From Planctomicrobium sp. (GTDB taxonomy: Bacteria; Planctomycetota; Planctomycetia; Planctomycetales; Planctomycetaceae): DNA of 23,659 nucleotides. Each line of letters opens with the position of its first letter. Position 1 is the stretch's first letter. This document shows, piece by piece, positions 15,018 to 23,542 of this stretch. Where the stretch lies: the NCBI GenBank assembly GCA_029259835.1, contig JAJDEL010000076.1, forward strand, positions 1 to 23,659, written 5' to 3'. The notes beneath the pieces are model-generated. The model did not search any database and was not told where the DNA came from. It saw nothing but the letters and a program-made list of their open reading frames with translations. Both the position numbers and the translations under genes were made by a program.

Positions 15018-18000
15018 TCATTCTGTCTCGGTGGCAGGTTGCGAATGCTCCATCGTTCCGGATGGTGCGTTGATGCTTGTGGAATGTGTCTCGTCAGATT
15101 CTACGTTGAGTGTGATTTCCGTACTCGATTCATTGACCACACGTTCGGCTTCTTTCAGTCCGATGAGCCAGAACATAGCCGGGTGAACAAAGAAGTCCAG
15201 CAGTGTCGAACTGATCAACCCACCGAGAATGACCGTGGCAACCGGGTACAGAATTTCTTTGCCCGGTTCACCAGCTGCCAAAACGAGAGGAACTAGCCCG
15301 ATCCCCGACGTCAACGCGGTCATTAACACAGGCGCCAGGCGTTCCAGTCCAGCACGGACGATCATCTCTTTCGTCCAGCTTTCGCCTTCGTGCTGCACCA
15401 GATGTAAGTAGTGATTGATCAGTAAAATCCCGTTGCGGGACGCGATTCCAGCGAGTGAAATGAAGCCGACCATCGCAGCGACGGTCAGGGTTTGACCAGT
15501 GATGACCAACGCGGCAACAGAACCGATGAACGCCATCGGAAGTGCAGCCATGACTTGCAATGAAAGATTGACCGAGCGAAACATCGTGTACAACACGAAA
15601 AACACGCCGACCATCGAGACAAGAAAGAGTGCCCCAATGATCCGGGACGATGATTGCTGGCTCTCAAATTGGCCGCTGTATTCAATAAAGTAACCAGCCG
15701 GGAATGTTTCGATGATCGGGAGAGCACGTTCCTGGATTTCTTCGACAACATCGACAACTCCGCGACCAGTCACGTTACACTGGATCACAATTCGACGTCT
15801 TACATTCTCGCGATTGACCGTGTTCGGACCGCCCGATTCGTAAATTTTCGCCACTGCTTCCAGAGGGAGTTTACCCCCATCTTTTAACTCGATTGTTAAT
15901 CGTTTAAGCGACTGTAGATTTTCACGGTAGTCTTCATCCAACCGGATCAGCAAATCAAAAGTTCGTTGTCCGATCAGGATCTCCGAAACGACTTGACCAT
16001 TCATCGCTGTTTCGATGAATTCATTGACTTCCACAGGCGTCAATCCGTAGAGCAACAGCTTGTCGCGATCCAATTCAATCCGCAGTTGTGGAATGGTCAC
16101 TTGAGGCTCGACCAGCAAGCCAGTTACTCCAGGAACAGACTTCATGGCAGCTTCCATTTCCTTCGCTTTTCGGCGCAGGACGTCGAGATCGTCTCCGTAA
16201 ATTTTGATTCCAATCTGTGCTTTCACTCCAGAGAGCATGTGAGAGATGAGGTGAGCAATTGGCTGTTCAACGGCAGTGACAATCCCTGGAATATCCGCCA
16301 TCGCTTCAGCAATTTCATTGAGTTGTTCTTCGCGGGTGTTCTCTGAATGGGGATCCAGTTCGATGATCATTTCGCTCATGTTCACACCTTCGGCGTGCTC
16401 ATCAAGCTCAGCACGTCCGGTCCGGCGAACGAATTGCGTAATGTCGTCAATTTCCTGAAGGCGTGCTTCAACGCGTTGCCCGATTTCGTTTGACGCTTGC
16501 AGCGATGTCCCTGGTGGGAGGACAACGTTCAACTGCATGGCACCTTCATTGAAAGGTGGCAGAAAATCTCGTTCAAGGCTGAAAACAAACATCCCGGCGA
16601 GCGCAACGAGAATGGCGGTCACCGTTAAGTTCAAGCCTGGGAGTGCCAAGCTGAATCGAATCACTTTGCCGCCGACCCACTTTATTGCTCTCAATAGAAA
16701 CCCATCCTTTTCGTGTCCCTTCAACTCTTGTTTACCTAGCAATAAATATGAGAGAACAGGTGTAACGGTCAGCGAAACCAGCAGAGACGAGAGAATCGAA
16801 ACGATGTAAGCGACGCCCAGTGGTGCAAACAATCGCCCAGACATTCCAGGCAATGCGAAGACGGGCATGAAAACCAGAATCACAATCATTGTGCCGAACA
16901 CAATGGAGTTGCGAATCTCAATACTCGCCCGATAGACCACCAGTAGTGGATTCTTCGGATTCGCGCTTTGCCGATTCTCTCTCAGACGCCGGTAGATATT
17001 CTCCACATCAACGATGGCATCGTCGACAAGCTCGCCAATGGCGACTGCCAGACCACCGAGAGTCATGGTATTGATCGAAAGGCCGAAAAACGAAAATACA
17101 ATCGCCGTCATCACCAGCGAGAGTGGAATAGCTGTGAGCGTGATAAACGTCGTGCGGAAGTTCATCAGAAACAGAAACAGAATAATCACGACCAGAATCC
17201 CACCATCGCGAAGGGCTTCGATGACGTTCGCAATTGCCCGATCAATAAATGATTTCTGGGTGTAGAGCGGTCGGATTTGTAGTCCATCTGGTAGTGAAGG
17301 ACGCAGATCCTCGATTGCAGCCAGAACATCATCGGTGACTTTCCGCGTGTCGGCTCCAGGCTGCTTATTGATCGTGAGAATGACCGCCGGACCGCCGGAG
17401 AACTCTCCGTCTTCCCCACGAAGAAATGCGGAACTGTCACCCCGTTTCACTTGTGGTCCTGCAACGACACGCGCAATTTGCGCGAGTGCAATTGGTCGGC
17501 CTTCACGCATCGTGACGACAACTTTTTGCAGGTCTTCGATGGACTGTACACGCCCCAGTGCTCGCACCAGTAATTCGTTTGGCCCCTGTTCATCGAGATA
17601 TCCACCGGTGGCGTTTTCGTTACTGTTTTGAACAGCCTCCTTGACTTCGTGTAAGGTGACACCAAAACGCAGCATGGCATCCGGGTCAACCAAGACCTGG
17701 AACGGCGTGCGGCCGCCCCCCATCGTGAACACCTGGGAGACACCGGATATTGTGAGCAACCGTTGACGGACCACCCAGTCACCCAATGTCCGCAGTTCTA
17801 GCGGGTCGGTCTCTTCATCATCGCTCCACATTCCCAGCATTAAAATCTGGCCCATGATGGACGAAATCGGAGCGAGTGTCGGGCTGACGCCGGTCGGCAT
17901 CCGGTCCTGCACCAGTTGCAAACGCTCGTTGACGATCTGCCGGTCGTTGTAGATGTCGGTTTCCCAGTCAAACTCCACATAAATGACAGAGATCCCCACA

Positions 18001-18260
18001 CCCGATGAACTGCGTACCGCTTGCACGCCATTGGCCCCGTTCATTGCCGTTTCGATGGGAAATGTAATAAGAGTTTCAACTTCTTCCGGAGCCAGTCCCG
18101 GCGCTTCAGTCATAATGACCACGCGAGGCCTGTTCAGATTCGGGAAGACATCAATCGGTGCATGAAGCGCCTCCCAGGTTCCGTACCCGACCAGGAACAA
18201 AGCTGCCGCGAGTACCAGCAGTCGCTGTCTGAGTGCGAATTTGATAATGGCGTTAAGCAT
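15018..18260 (-). CDS. czcA: CzcA-family heavy-metal RND efflux pump
   Basis: The start is placed at ATG 18260 (MLNAIIKFALRQR), which matches the family N-terminus; the frame stays open to 18326 but the extra 22 residues are foreign to it. The product is 1080 residues, full length for HME-RND pumps. It shows an N-terminal membrane segment, a first periplasmic domain opening APIDVFPNLNRPRV, a TM4 motif AIGELVDDAIVDVENIYRRL with D413-D414 in the proton path, a central hydrophobic pair (PVFALPGMSGRLF), and a repeat of this order in the second half ending FFVHPAMFWLIGLKEAE. It exports divalent or soft metal ions from periplasm or cytoplasm to the outside with its adaptor. The TM4 motif differs from the CusA type (VDAA) and from the DFG type, so I cannot name the metal. 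No outer-membrane factor gene is nearby in this window. Confidence 0.93.
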   Translation of the reverse strand: MLNAIIKFALRQRLLVLAAALFLVGYGTWEALHAPIDVFPNLNRPRVVIMTEAPGLAPEEVETLITFPIETAMNGANGVQAVRSSSGVGISVIYVEFDWETDIYNDRQIVNERLQLVQDRMPTGVSPTLAPISSIMGQILMLGMWSDDEETDPLELRTLGDWVVRQRLLTISGVSQVFTMGGGRTPFQVLVDPDAMLRFGVTLHEVKEAVQNSNENATGGYLDEQGPNELLVRALGRVQSIEDLQKVVVTMREGRPIALAQIARVVAGPQVKRGDSSAFLRGEDGEFSGGPAVILTINKQPGADTRKVTDDVLAAIEDLRPSLPDGLQIRPLYTQKSFIDRAIANVIEALRDGGILVVIILFLFLMNFRTTFITLTAIPLSLVMTAIVFSFFGLSINTMTLGGLAVAIGELVDDAIVDVENIYRRLRENRQSANPKNPLLVVYRASIEIRNSIVFGTMIVILVFMPVFALPGMSGRLFAPLGVAYIVSILSSLLVSLTVTPVLSYLLLGKQELKGHEKDGFLLRAIKWVGGKVIRFSLALPGLNLTVTAILVALAGMFVFSLERDFLPPFNEGAMQLNVVLPPGTSLQASNEIGQRVEARLQEIDDITQFVRRTGRAELDEHAEGVNMSEMIIELDPHSENTREEQLNEIAEAMADIPGIVTAVEQPIAHLISHMLSGVKAQIGIKIYGDDLDVLRRKAKEMEAAMKSVPGVTGLLVEPQVTIPQLRIELDRDKLLLYGLTPVEVNEFIETAMNGQVVSEILIGQRTFDLLIRLDEDYRENLQSLKRLTIELKDGGKLPLEAVAKIYESGGPNTVNRENVRRRIVIQCNVTGRGVVDVVEEIQERALPIIETFPAGYFIEYSGQFESQQSSSRIIGALFLVSMVGVFFVLYTMFRSVNLSLQVMAALPMAFIGSVAALVITGQTLTVAAMVGFISLAGIASRNGILLINHYLHLVQHEGESWTKEMIVRAGLERLAPVLMTALTSGIGLVPLVLAAGEPGKEILYPVATVILGGLISSTLLDFFVHPAMFWLIGLKEAERVVNESSTEITLNVESDETHSTSINAPSGTMEHSQPATETE

Positions 18261-18276
18261 CGTGAAGAGTCCAGCA

Positions 18277-18720
18277 GGAAATATGGGGAATGGAGAATAG
18301 TGAACTATGGATTCGTGAGTATCCAAGGTTTCGGATTGCGAATCAGAGCGACGAGATGAGCAAGAATTTCATCGTATGATTGATAGAGCTGACGGACTGA
18401 ATCGGGTGTGAAATAGTCACATTCCACAGCGAACTGAAGCCAGACTTGTGTCTCAGCCGTTTCGCCTTCAGCGATATTGAGTGTGCTGACAAAATGTTTT
18501 TCGTAACGCCGTTTACGCCATGCCTCTGCGACCTTCGCACAAACACTCCTCGATGATCGCCTCACTTGATCAGTGAGTGAATATGTTTCATCTATTGGAA
18601 ACGTCTGAGTCATTCGAAACACCTCTCCATCCGGAGTAAACGCCGCTTGACAAACAGGCAAATCAGTATGCACCCTATAAATCATCGCATCATCCTTTCT
18701 CTCTATTCCCCATTTCTTCC
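18277..18720. repeat. Inverted repeats flanking the S23-type gene
   Basis: GGAAATATGGGGAAT at 18277-18291 and ATTCCCCATTTCTTCC at 18705-18720 are imperfect inverses of each other and bracket the S23 gene (18305-18685) almost exactly. They lie in the spacers between the adaptor and the pump genes. I see no clear target-site duplication outside them. They could be ends of a small mobile cassette, or stem-forming signals that process the transcript. Confidence 0.45.
18305..18685 (-). CDS. Four-helix-bundle protein of the 23S rRNA intervening-sequence (S23) family
   Basis: The 126-residue protein starts MIYRVHTDLPVCQAAF and carries the family core ETYSLTDQVRRSSRSV, AEAWRKRRYEKHFVSTL and AETQVWLQFAVECDY, then a final helix QLYQSYDEILAHLVALI. 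It is therefore full length. AAGG lies eight bases before the ATG. S23 proteins were first found within intervening sequences in 23S rRNA genes and also occur alone at many chromosomal sites; their function is not established. Here it sits between the RND adaptor (48 bases away) and the pump (44 bases away), an unusual place. It has no evident metal-binding residues, so it is more likely a passenger than part of the pump. Confidence 0.85.
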   Translation of the reverse strand: MIYRVHTDLPVCQAAFTPDGEVFRMTQTFPIDETYSLTDQVRRSSRSVCAKVAEAWRKRRYEKHFVSTLNIAEGETAETQVWLQFAVECDYFTPDSVRQLYQSYDEILAHLVALIRNPKPWILTNP

Positions 18721-18733
18721 ACTCTCGTCTGTA

Positions 18734-20233
18734 TCAATGATTATGCCCCGCGTGCGGATCGACTCCGCCGCCGGCTTTGTTTTTGAGAGCCATCTGCATT
18801 TGGTGAGCGCCTCGCATGGCGACGATATCGCCGGGGAAGATCGAACCGTCATTGTCAATCACTGCCGAATACTGGTCACGGTATTTGACATGGACAGGGA
18901 CCCGGTCAAAGTGACCACCGTTTTGTTGGAAAATAAAGAACTCCGCTCCTTCGTGAGCAACTGCTTCGACCGGCAGGACAATTTGCTCGGCCCATTCCTG
19001 AATCGGAACACGAAGCTGTAATCGTTGCCCAGGCAGGTATCGCCATTCGACGTATCGATTTCCATTGGTACGTTGGTCTTTAGTCAGTTCATTGAGAAGT
19101 CGGACGTAGAAATGGAGTGTTCGTGAATCGCGGTCAATCTGATTGGCGAAATATGCAATCTCCAATCCTTTAATGACATGATCTGCGGTCCCAGGTTGTT
19201 CGAAGATCGCGTCAACTTTCCATCCGTTCTCGGACGCTTGTCGGAGTTGAGTGATGTCCTGTTCGAACGAAAGACCTTCGATGAACAACTCATCAAAATC
19301 AGTGAGAACGCAGAGCGTTTCGCCAGCTGAGATTGTCTGACCTTTGTGAACGTTCAGGTCTTGTAAGATAAGCGGTGCGGTCTGTTTTGGATCACTATGA
19401 TTTCCAGCATGTTCTTCCTGAGTGTATGATGCATTCTGAACGTGACTACGCGTCAACTTGAGTTCCTCTTCGCCATGACTGTCGATCAAAGGAGTAAATA
19501 TCTGTAACTCACGGAGAAGCCGGCGGCCCCTTGCGATCTGATCAACTTGCTCTTCTGAGAGCCCATGAAGTCGCAGAGCTTCACGCTGGGCACGTAGCTG
19601 CACGTCAAGTTTGTCTTTCGCGTATTGCCGTTCCAGAAGCAGTGTCCCTGGAACGGCCCCGCTTTTCGTCACTTCTGTGAGACGGACAATTTCTCGTTCT
19701 TCAACATCCAGCTCGCCCAACATTCTCAGAAATTCAGTTTGAGCCTGCACAAGGTCTTCATGAGTCAGTCGGATCTGAAACAGCAACGTTCCTGGTTCAA
19801 CAGATTCACCTTGCACGGCATGGACGTGTGTGATGACGCCGGTCATCGGCGTCGCGACCTGCACTCTTGTGCGGCCGGGTCGTTCGACAATGAGTGCCGG
19901 TACGGTGATAGATTTGCGGAATGTCTCCAGCTTGATCGGTTGAATGGTCGCGTCGGAGAGACCGATATTCCGCAAAGCTTGAGCAGACAACTCCAGCGAC
20001 GTTCCCTCGTCATGCCCTGCGTGAGCCGCGTGATCATGACCAGCATGGTCGTCGACTTCGCCATGTGCTCCGCCCTGTTCGCCACCTGAGCGAAATCCTT
20101 TTACGGTTTGCTGGACCCAGGATTTCGTTTGCGGATTCCATTGCTTCCTGGTCACTCCACCGATCACAACAACGATGAGACCTGCGGTGAACCAAATCCA
20201 TTTCAATGGCAGTTTTGGGATGCGAATTTTCAT
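18734..20233 (-). CDS. RND periplasmic adaptor (CzcB-like) with His-rich N- and C-termini
   Basis: The start at 20233 (MKIRIPKLP) has GGAAA about nine bases upstream; the frame remains open to 20314 but the extra 27 residues do not fit. The 499-residue protein has one N-terminal membrane anchor (~12-28), a His-rich segment (57-75: HGEVDDHAGHDHAAHAGH), and then the adaptor core: a barrel-sandwich strand (TPMTGVITHVHAVQGESVEP), a helical hairpin (~185-250), the returning lipoyl half (LNVHKGQTISAGETLCVLTD), a beta-barrel and a membrane-proximal domain ending VDPHAGHNH. It should link the CzcA-type pump to an outer-membrane channel and may bind metal itself at either end. The pump gene follows after the S23 gene. 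The His tracts resemble those of the other cluster proteins. Confidence 0.9.
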   Translation of the reverse strand: MKIRIPKLPLKWIWFTAGLIVVVIGGVTRKQWNPQTKSWVQQTVKGFRSGGEQGGAHGEVDDHAGHDHAAHAGHDEGTSLELSAQALRNIGLSDATIQPIKLETFRKSITVPALIVERPGRTRVQVATPMTGVITHVHAVQGESVEPGTLLFQIRLTHEDLVQAQTEFLRMLGELDVEEREIVRLTEVTKSGAVPGTLLLERQYAKDKLDVQLRAQREALRLHGLSEEQVDQIARGRRLLRELQIFTPLIDSHGEEELKLTRSHVQNASYTQEEHAGNHSDPKQTAPLILQDLNVHKGQTISAGETLCVLTDFDELFIEGLSFEQDITQLRQASENGWKVDAIFEQPGTADHVIKGLEIAYFANQIDRDSRTLHFYVRLLNELTKDQRTNGNRYVEWRYLPGQRLQLRVPIQEWAEQIVLPVEAVAHEGAEFFIFQQNGGHFDRVPVHVKYRDQYSAVIDNDGSIFPGDIVAMRGAHQMQMALKNKAGGGVDPHAGHNH

Positions 20234-20398
20234 CGTAACATTTCCAGCATGAAGAGTTGATTCAAATGTTCGAGACACGAATCCACCATGAGTGAACTGC
20301 GCGCAACATTTCAAAATCGTCGAAAAACAAAAGCTGTGTGAAGTCGAGAAAAGCCGGTTTCATCTGGCATCAGACACGCAAGTTGCGGTCGATTCAAC

Positions 20399-20415
20399 GT
20401 TCCCGCAGCGGGAAC
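20399..20415. other. Perfect palindrome in the spacer before the adaptor gene
   Basis: GTTCCCGC-A-GCGGGAAC is symmetric around one base. As RNA it gives a 6-bp stem with a five-base loop. It is 28 bases past the stop of the His/Cys-rich gene on the minus strand and about 170 bases before the adaptor start. It could be an operator or a weak terminator. No T-run follows on the minus strand. Confidence 0.35.
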
Positions 20416-20442
20416 ATTTTCCAGAGATGAGGCAGCAGACTC

Positions 20443-20895
20443 CTAGAGTCGCCAAACCTGCGTCTGAGCACACAGGGGCTGTGAAGAGAGAAAGTCAGGG
20501 GGAGAAGCACCGTCTGAGAAGCGAGAAAATGATTCGTCGAAAGCTGTTGAGCAAACAGAATCGCTCATCACTGGTAACCACATCACAAACGAAATCTGCG
20601 ATGCGAGAACATCACCGCTCTCGTTTGAAACAAAGCGGCAATCTGTTTGGTCGCAGGTACCTTGCTGCTGCTGACTACCGCTATCATTGTCGTTTGAATC
20701 ATCGGAAGCCGGAGTTTCTCGGTGTGAATGGTGGCTGTGTTCGTGATGAGAATGAGAACAGACCGACTCGTTGACCGCGATTTCCACATCCGTCTGATGC
20801 GAATCACAAGAGTGCGCGTGGTGTGCACAACATCCCAGCACTGCGTGGAGCATTACTGCGTTTGTCATCAAGATGGCGACGATGTTATGGAACAT
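20443..20895 (-). CDS. Small His/Cys-rich exported or membrane protein
   Basis: The start is uncertain: ATG 20895 is used, GTG 20943 is in frame 16 codons upstream and ATG 20868 nine codons downstream, and none has a good ribosome binding site. After a hydrophobic N-terminus come CCAHHAHSCDSH, ESVCSHSHHEHSHHSHRE, a Gln/Ser-rich stretch and GTCDQTDCRFV, then a less charged tail of ~50 residues. The Cys/His density points to binding of soft or borderline metal in the periplasm. I recall similar short CCAHHAH proteins near metal pumps in planctomycetes, but the family has no name known to me. It lies between the P-type ATPase and the RND adaptor genes, on the same strand as both. Confidence 0.65.
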   Translation of the reverse strand: MFHNIVAILMTNAVMLHAVLGCCAHHAHSCDSHQTDVEIAVNESVCSHSHHEHSHHSHRETPASDDSNDNDSGSQQQQGTCDQTDCRFVSNESGDVLASQISFVMWLPVMSDSVCSTAFDESFSRFSDGASPPDFLSSQPLCAQTQVWRL

Positions 20896-20978
20896 GACAA
20901 AAACGATTACGGATGGGAAAAGTAGGAAGCGGAAGCTCCCCACATCTCTTTTCTATCGGTTGACTCTCAGTTTGTCTA

Positions 20979-20999
20979 CATGATTTTACAGAAATCATG
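20979..20999. promoter_or_regulatory. Perfect palindrome upstream of the His/Cys-rich gene
   Basis: CATGATTT and AAATCATG flank TACAG, an 8-bp perfect arm with a five-base centre. It lies 36-104 bases upstream of the possible starts of the His/Cys-rich gene, a fitting place for a repressor or metal-sensor operator. A TATACT box lies ~20 bases further upstream on the minus strand, but no matching -35 is seen. The site type is not identified. Confidence 0.4.
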
Positions 21000-21192
21000 A
21001 CTCCTCACAAAAGTATAATGCAATTCGGGTGCCACTGAGGTTAGAACGACTGAATGTTGCCAGACCCTGTAAAACACTTGAAAAAGTTGGCGATCACGCG
21101 ATGAATACAGTGTTCAAACTGACGAAAGTGTACTCGGTCGGACGTCAGTTATAGTGAGTCGCAAGCTGTATGAACCCAAGAATCACCGACCT

Positions 21193-21240
21193 GTAGGATA
21201 GGATTTTATCCTGTCTGGACAACTTGGAAAGTTGTCCTAC
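21193..21240. repeat. Cruciform-type palindromic repeat (two hairpins inside an outer stem)
   Basis: The outer arms GTAGGA (21193-21198) and TCCTAC (21235-21240) enclose two inner hairpins: AGGAT-TTT-ATCCT (21200-21212) and GGACAACTT-GGA-AAGTTGTCC (21217-21237). As a unit it can fold as a three-way junction. It is 68 bases past the stop of the P-type ATPase on the minus strand and may serve as its terminator. I recall very similar intergenic sequences from planctomycete genomes, so it is probably a dispersed REP/MITE-like element. Confidence 0.65.
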
Positions 21241-21307
21241 GAGGGTGACAAACCAGACAATTGGAGCCACGCGAAGTCTCAGCAACCACAGTGAGTGATT
21301 TCTCTGC

Positions 21308-23470
21308 TCACGCTTTCAAGAGTCGCAAGCCATTGAAAATGACCAGCAGCGAGGCTCCCATGTCGGCACCGATTGCTGCCCATAATGATGCAAACCCTGC
21401 AAATGTGAGAACATCAAAGACCGCTTTGACTCCCAATGCGAAGAAAATGTTCTGCCGGATGATCCGGACGGTTCGATGTGAATGTTGAATGAGCCAAGGC
21501 AGACGCGACAAATCGTCCGACATGAGAGCGATGTCCGCAGTTTCGATTGCGGCATCGCTACCAGCGGCTCCCATAGCGATGCCTAAAGTTGATCGCCCCA
21601 TGGCTGGAGCATCGTTGACGCCATCTCCGATCATGGCGACCTGGCCGTACTTCTCCACAATCGCCTCAATCGCAGCGACTTTGTCCTCAGGCAACAGTTC
21701 GGCATGGACCTCGTCAATACCAGCCTGCTCTGCAATGGTGTTCGCTGTCCCTTCATTGTCGCCGGTCAGCATCACCAGATGTTCGATACCTAAATCTCGC
21801 AACTCAGTCAGAGCTGACCGCGCTTCTTCGCGAATCGTGTCGGAAAGAGTGATGAACCCGCAAACGTGCTCATCGTTTCCAACGACAACGACCGTACGAC
21901 CGGCTTCTTGCATTTGCTCAAGTTGCTCATGGACGTTGGCATCTTCCTGTTGGCGTTCTTCCAGATACCGATGCGAACCGAGCCAGAAAAATATGCCGTG
22001 AAAAGTGCCTCGGGCTCCTTTGCCCTGAATGATTTCAAATTCTTCTGCCTCAGGTAGAGAGAGCCCGCGTTCAATCCCCTCGGCAACAATTGCCCGTGCC
22101 AATGGGTGATTGCTGTGAGATTCCAGGGCGCCTGCGCGCGTCAAAAGTTCGCCTTCGTTATGACCGCTCATTGGGATAACATCGATGACTTTCGGCTCTC
22201 CGATGGTCAGCGTTCCGGTTTTGTCCATCGCAATTGCTTTGAGATTCGCCGGGACTTCAATGAAGATTCCCCCCTTGATTAACACACCATTCCGGGCTGC
22301 TGCTGCGAGTGCTGCGACCACGCTGACCGGAGTCGAAATGACCAACGCACAAGGGCAGGCGATGACCAATAACACGAGTGATCGATAAACCCAGTCCGCC
22401 CATTCTCCTCCGAACAGCAGCGGTGGAACGAGTAATACCAGAATCGCAGTCACCAACACGACCGGCGTGTAAATGACCGCAAATTTCTCAACCCATTTCT
22501 CTGACGGCGCACGACGCGATTGTGCATCACCGACCAGTTTGATGATTCGAGCCAACGTTGTATCGCTGGCAGGCTTGGTGCTCTCAATTTCTAAAGTGCC
22601 ATCACCGTTGATGGTTCCGGCGAAAACTTCGTCGCTTGGTTCTTTAGTGACAGGGACACTTTCTCCAGTAATCGGTGCCTGGTTCACCGAACTCATTCCT
22701 TTTCGCACAACTCCATCGAGCGGGATTTTTTCCCCAGGGCGAACGGTGATGCTGCTGCCAACGGCAATGTCGTTGGGCGAGACTTCTTTGAGTTCACCAT
22801 CTGCCTGTCGAACTCGCGCAATCGGTGGGGTGAGGTCCATCAGCGCTGCAATGGCTCTGCGTGCCCGACCGACACTCCATGATTCCAGCAACAGTGATAA
22901 TGAAAACAAAAACGCTACGGTCGCCCCTTCGAACCACTCACCAATCCCCACCGCACCGACAACAGCAATCGTCATCAGCAGATTCATGTCCGGTCGCAAC
23001 GAGATCGCAGACCGCCACGCTTTTGGAGCCACCATCCACAAGCCAGCGAGAATACCAATGAAATAAAGCAACATCGAAAAGACCGGAACACCTTCCGCGA
23101 TTCCCATTCCTTCCGAACCAAGTGCGTCTCCAAGCTTCCCGGCGAATACTGCATGAGAAAGCAGCCCGGATAGTCCAAACACCCCGCTGACCGCAGTCAG
23201 AATGGACCGTTTGTTGTGTGACCAGAAGCTGCCTTCCTCAACAGTATCGACTTCATCTTTCCAAATCTCTGCCTGCATTCCAGTCCGTGCGATGGCAGCG
23301 ATGATCTCAGTTGCCTGAGTGTCGCTGACTTCTTGCTCGACAATCAATTTTCCATTGAGAACATCGAACCGCAGACGATCTTCGGACTCGACGATGGGCA
23401 GAAGTTCTCGCTTGAGAACAATCACTTCTTCGACGCAGTCCATTCCATTGATCTGAAGTTGTAGCGGCAT
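21308..23470 (-). CDS. Heavy-metal P1B-type ATPase, Zn/Cd/Pb class (ZntA-like)
   Basis: The 720-residue protein has a degenerate N-terminal metal domain: GMDCVEEV, where C12 is kept but the second cysteine of GMxCxxC is replaced. Then come paired membrane helices, the actuator loop (APITGESVPV), the transport motif C372-P-C374 (VIACPCALVISTPVSV), the phosphorylation site D416-KTG, SHSNHPLA and GDGVNDAPAM. The last two helices carry ALGVKAVFD (Lys) and ADMGASLLVIFNGLRLL (Asp), the residues that set Zn/Cd/Pb (P1B-2) specificity in ZntA. It uses ATP to pump metal from cytoplasm to periplasm, from where the RND system can expel it. Regulation is discussed under the hairpins upstream. A copper role is unlikely because TM8 lacks the Cu-type residues. 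Confidence 0.93.
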   Translation of the reverse strand: MPLQLQINGMDCVEEVIVLKRELLPIVESEDRLRFDVLNGKLIVEQEVSDTQATEIIAAIARTGMQAEIWKDEVDTVEEGSFWSHNKRSILTAVSGVFGLSGLLSHAVFAGKLGDALGSEGMGIAEGVPVFSMLLYFIGILAGLWMVAPKAWRSAISLRPDMNLLMTIAVVGAVGIGEWFEGATVAFLFSLSLLLESWSVGRARRAIAALMDLTPPIARVRQADGELKEVSPNDIAVGSSITVRPGEKIPLDGVVRKGMSSVNQAPITGESVPVTKEPSDEVFAGTINGDGTLEIESTKPASDTTLARIIKLVGDAQSRRAPSEKWVEKFAVIYTPVVLVTAILVLLVPPLLFGGEWADWVYRSLVLLVIACPCALVISTPVSVVAALAAAARNGVLIKGGIFIEVPANLKAIAMDKTGTLTIGEPKVIDVIPMSGHNEGELLTRAGALESHSNHPLARAIVAEGIERGLSLPEAEEFEIIQGKGARGTFHGIFFWLGSHRYLEERQQEDANVHEQLEQMQEAGRTVVVVGNDEHVCGFITLSDTIREEARSALTELRDLGIEHLVMLTGDNEGTANTIAEQAGIDEVHAELLPEDKVAAIEAIVEKYGQVAMIGDGVNDAPAMGRSTLGIAMGAAGSDAAIETADIALMSDDLSRLPWLIQHSHRTVRIIRQNIFFALGVKAVFDVLTFAGFASLWAAIGADMGASLLVIFNGLRLLKA

Positions 23471-23542
23471 GATCTTTCTCTGGTTCTATTCAATTCGAGT
23501 CATACTGAACGACTGTTGCTACATGCTGTTCAACGCCACACA

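Larger units (their letters stand above)
20944..21307. other. Spacer between the P-type ATPase and the His/Cys-rich gene
   Basis: This 364-base spacer has no ORF over ~40 codons that I would defend. It holds the palindrome at 20979-20999 and the cruciform repeat at 21193-21240. Its length and structure suggest that the ATPase transcript ends here and a new one begins for the His/Cys-rich gene and the RND genes. Confidence 0.45.

Noticed and set aside
23500..23535. ArsR/SmtB-type operator before the P-type ATPase
   Set aside because: The TGAAC/GTTCA arms are 17 bases apart and the centre is not symmetric, so this does not match the compact 12-2-12 operators I know. It is kept only as a remark.
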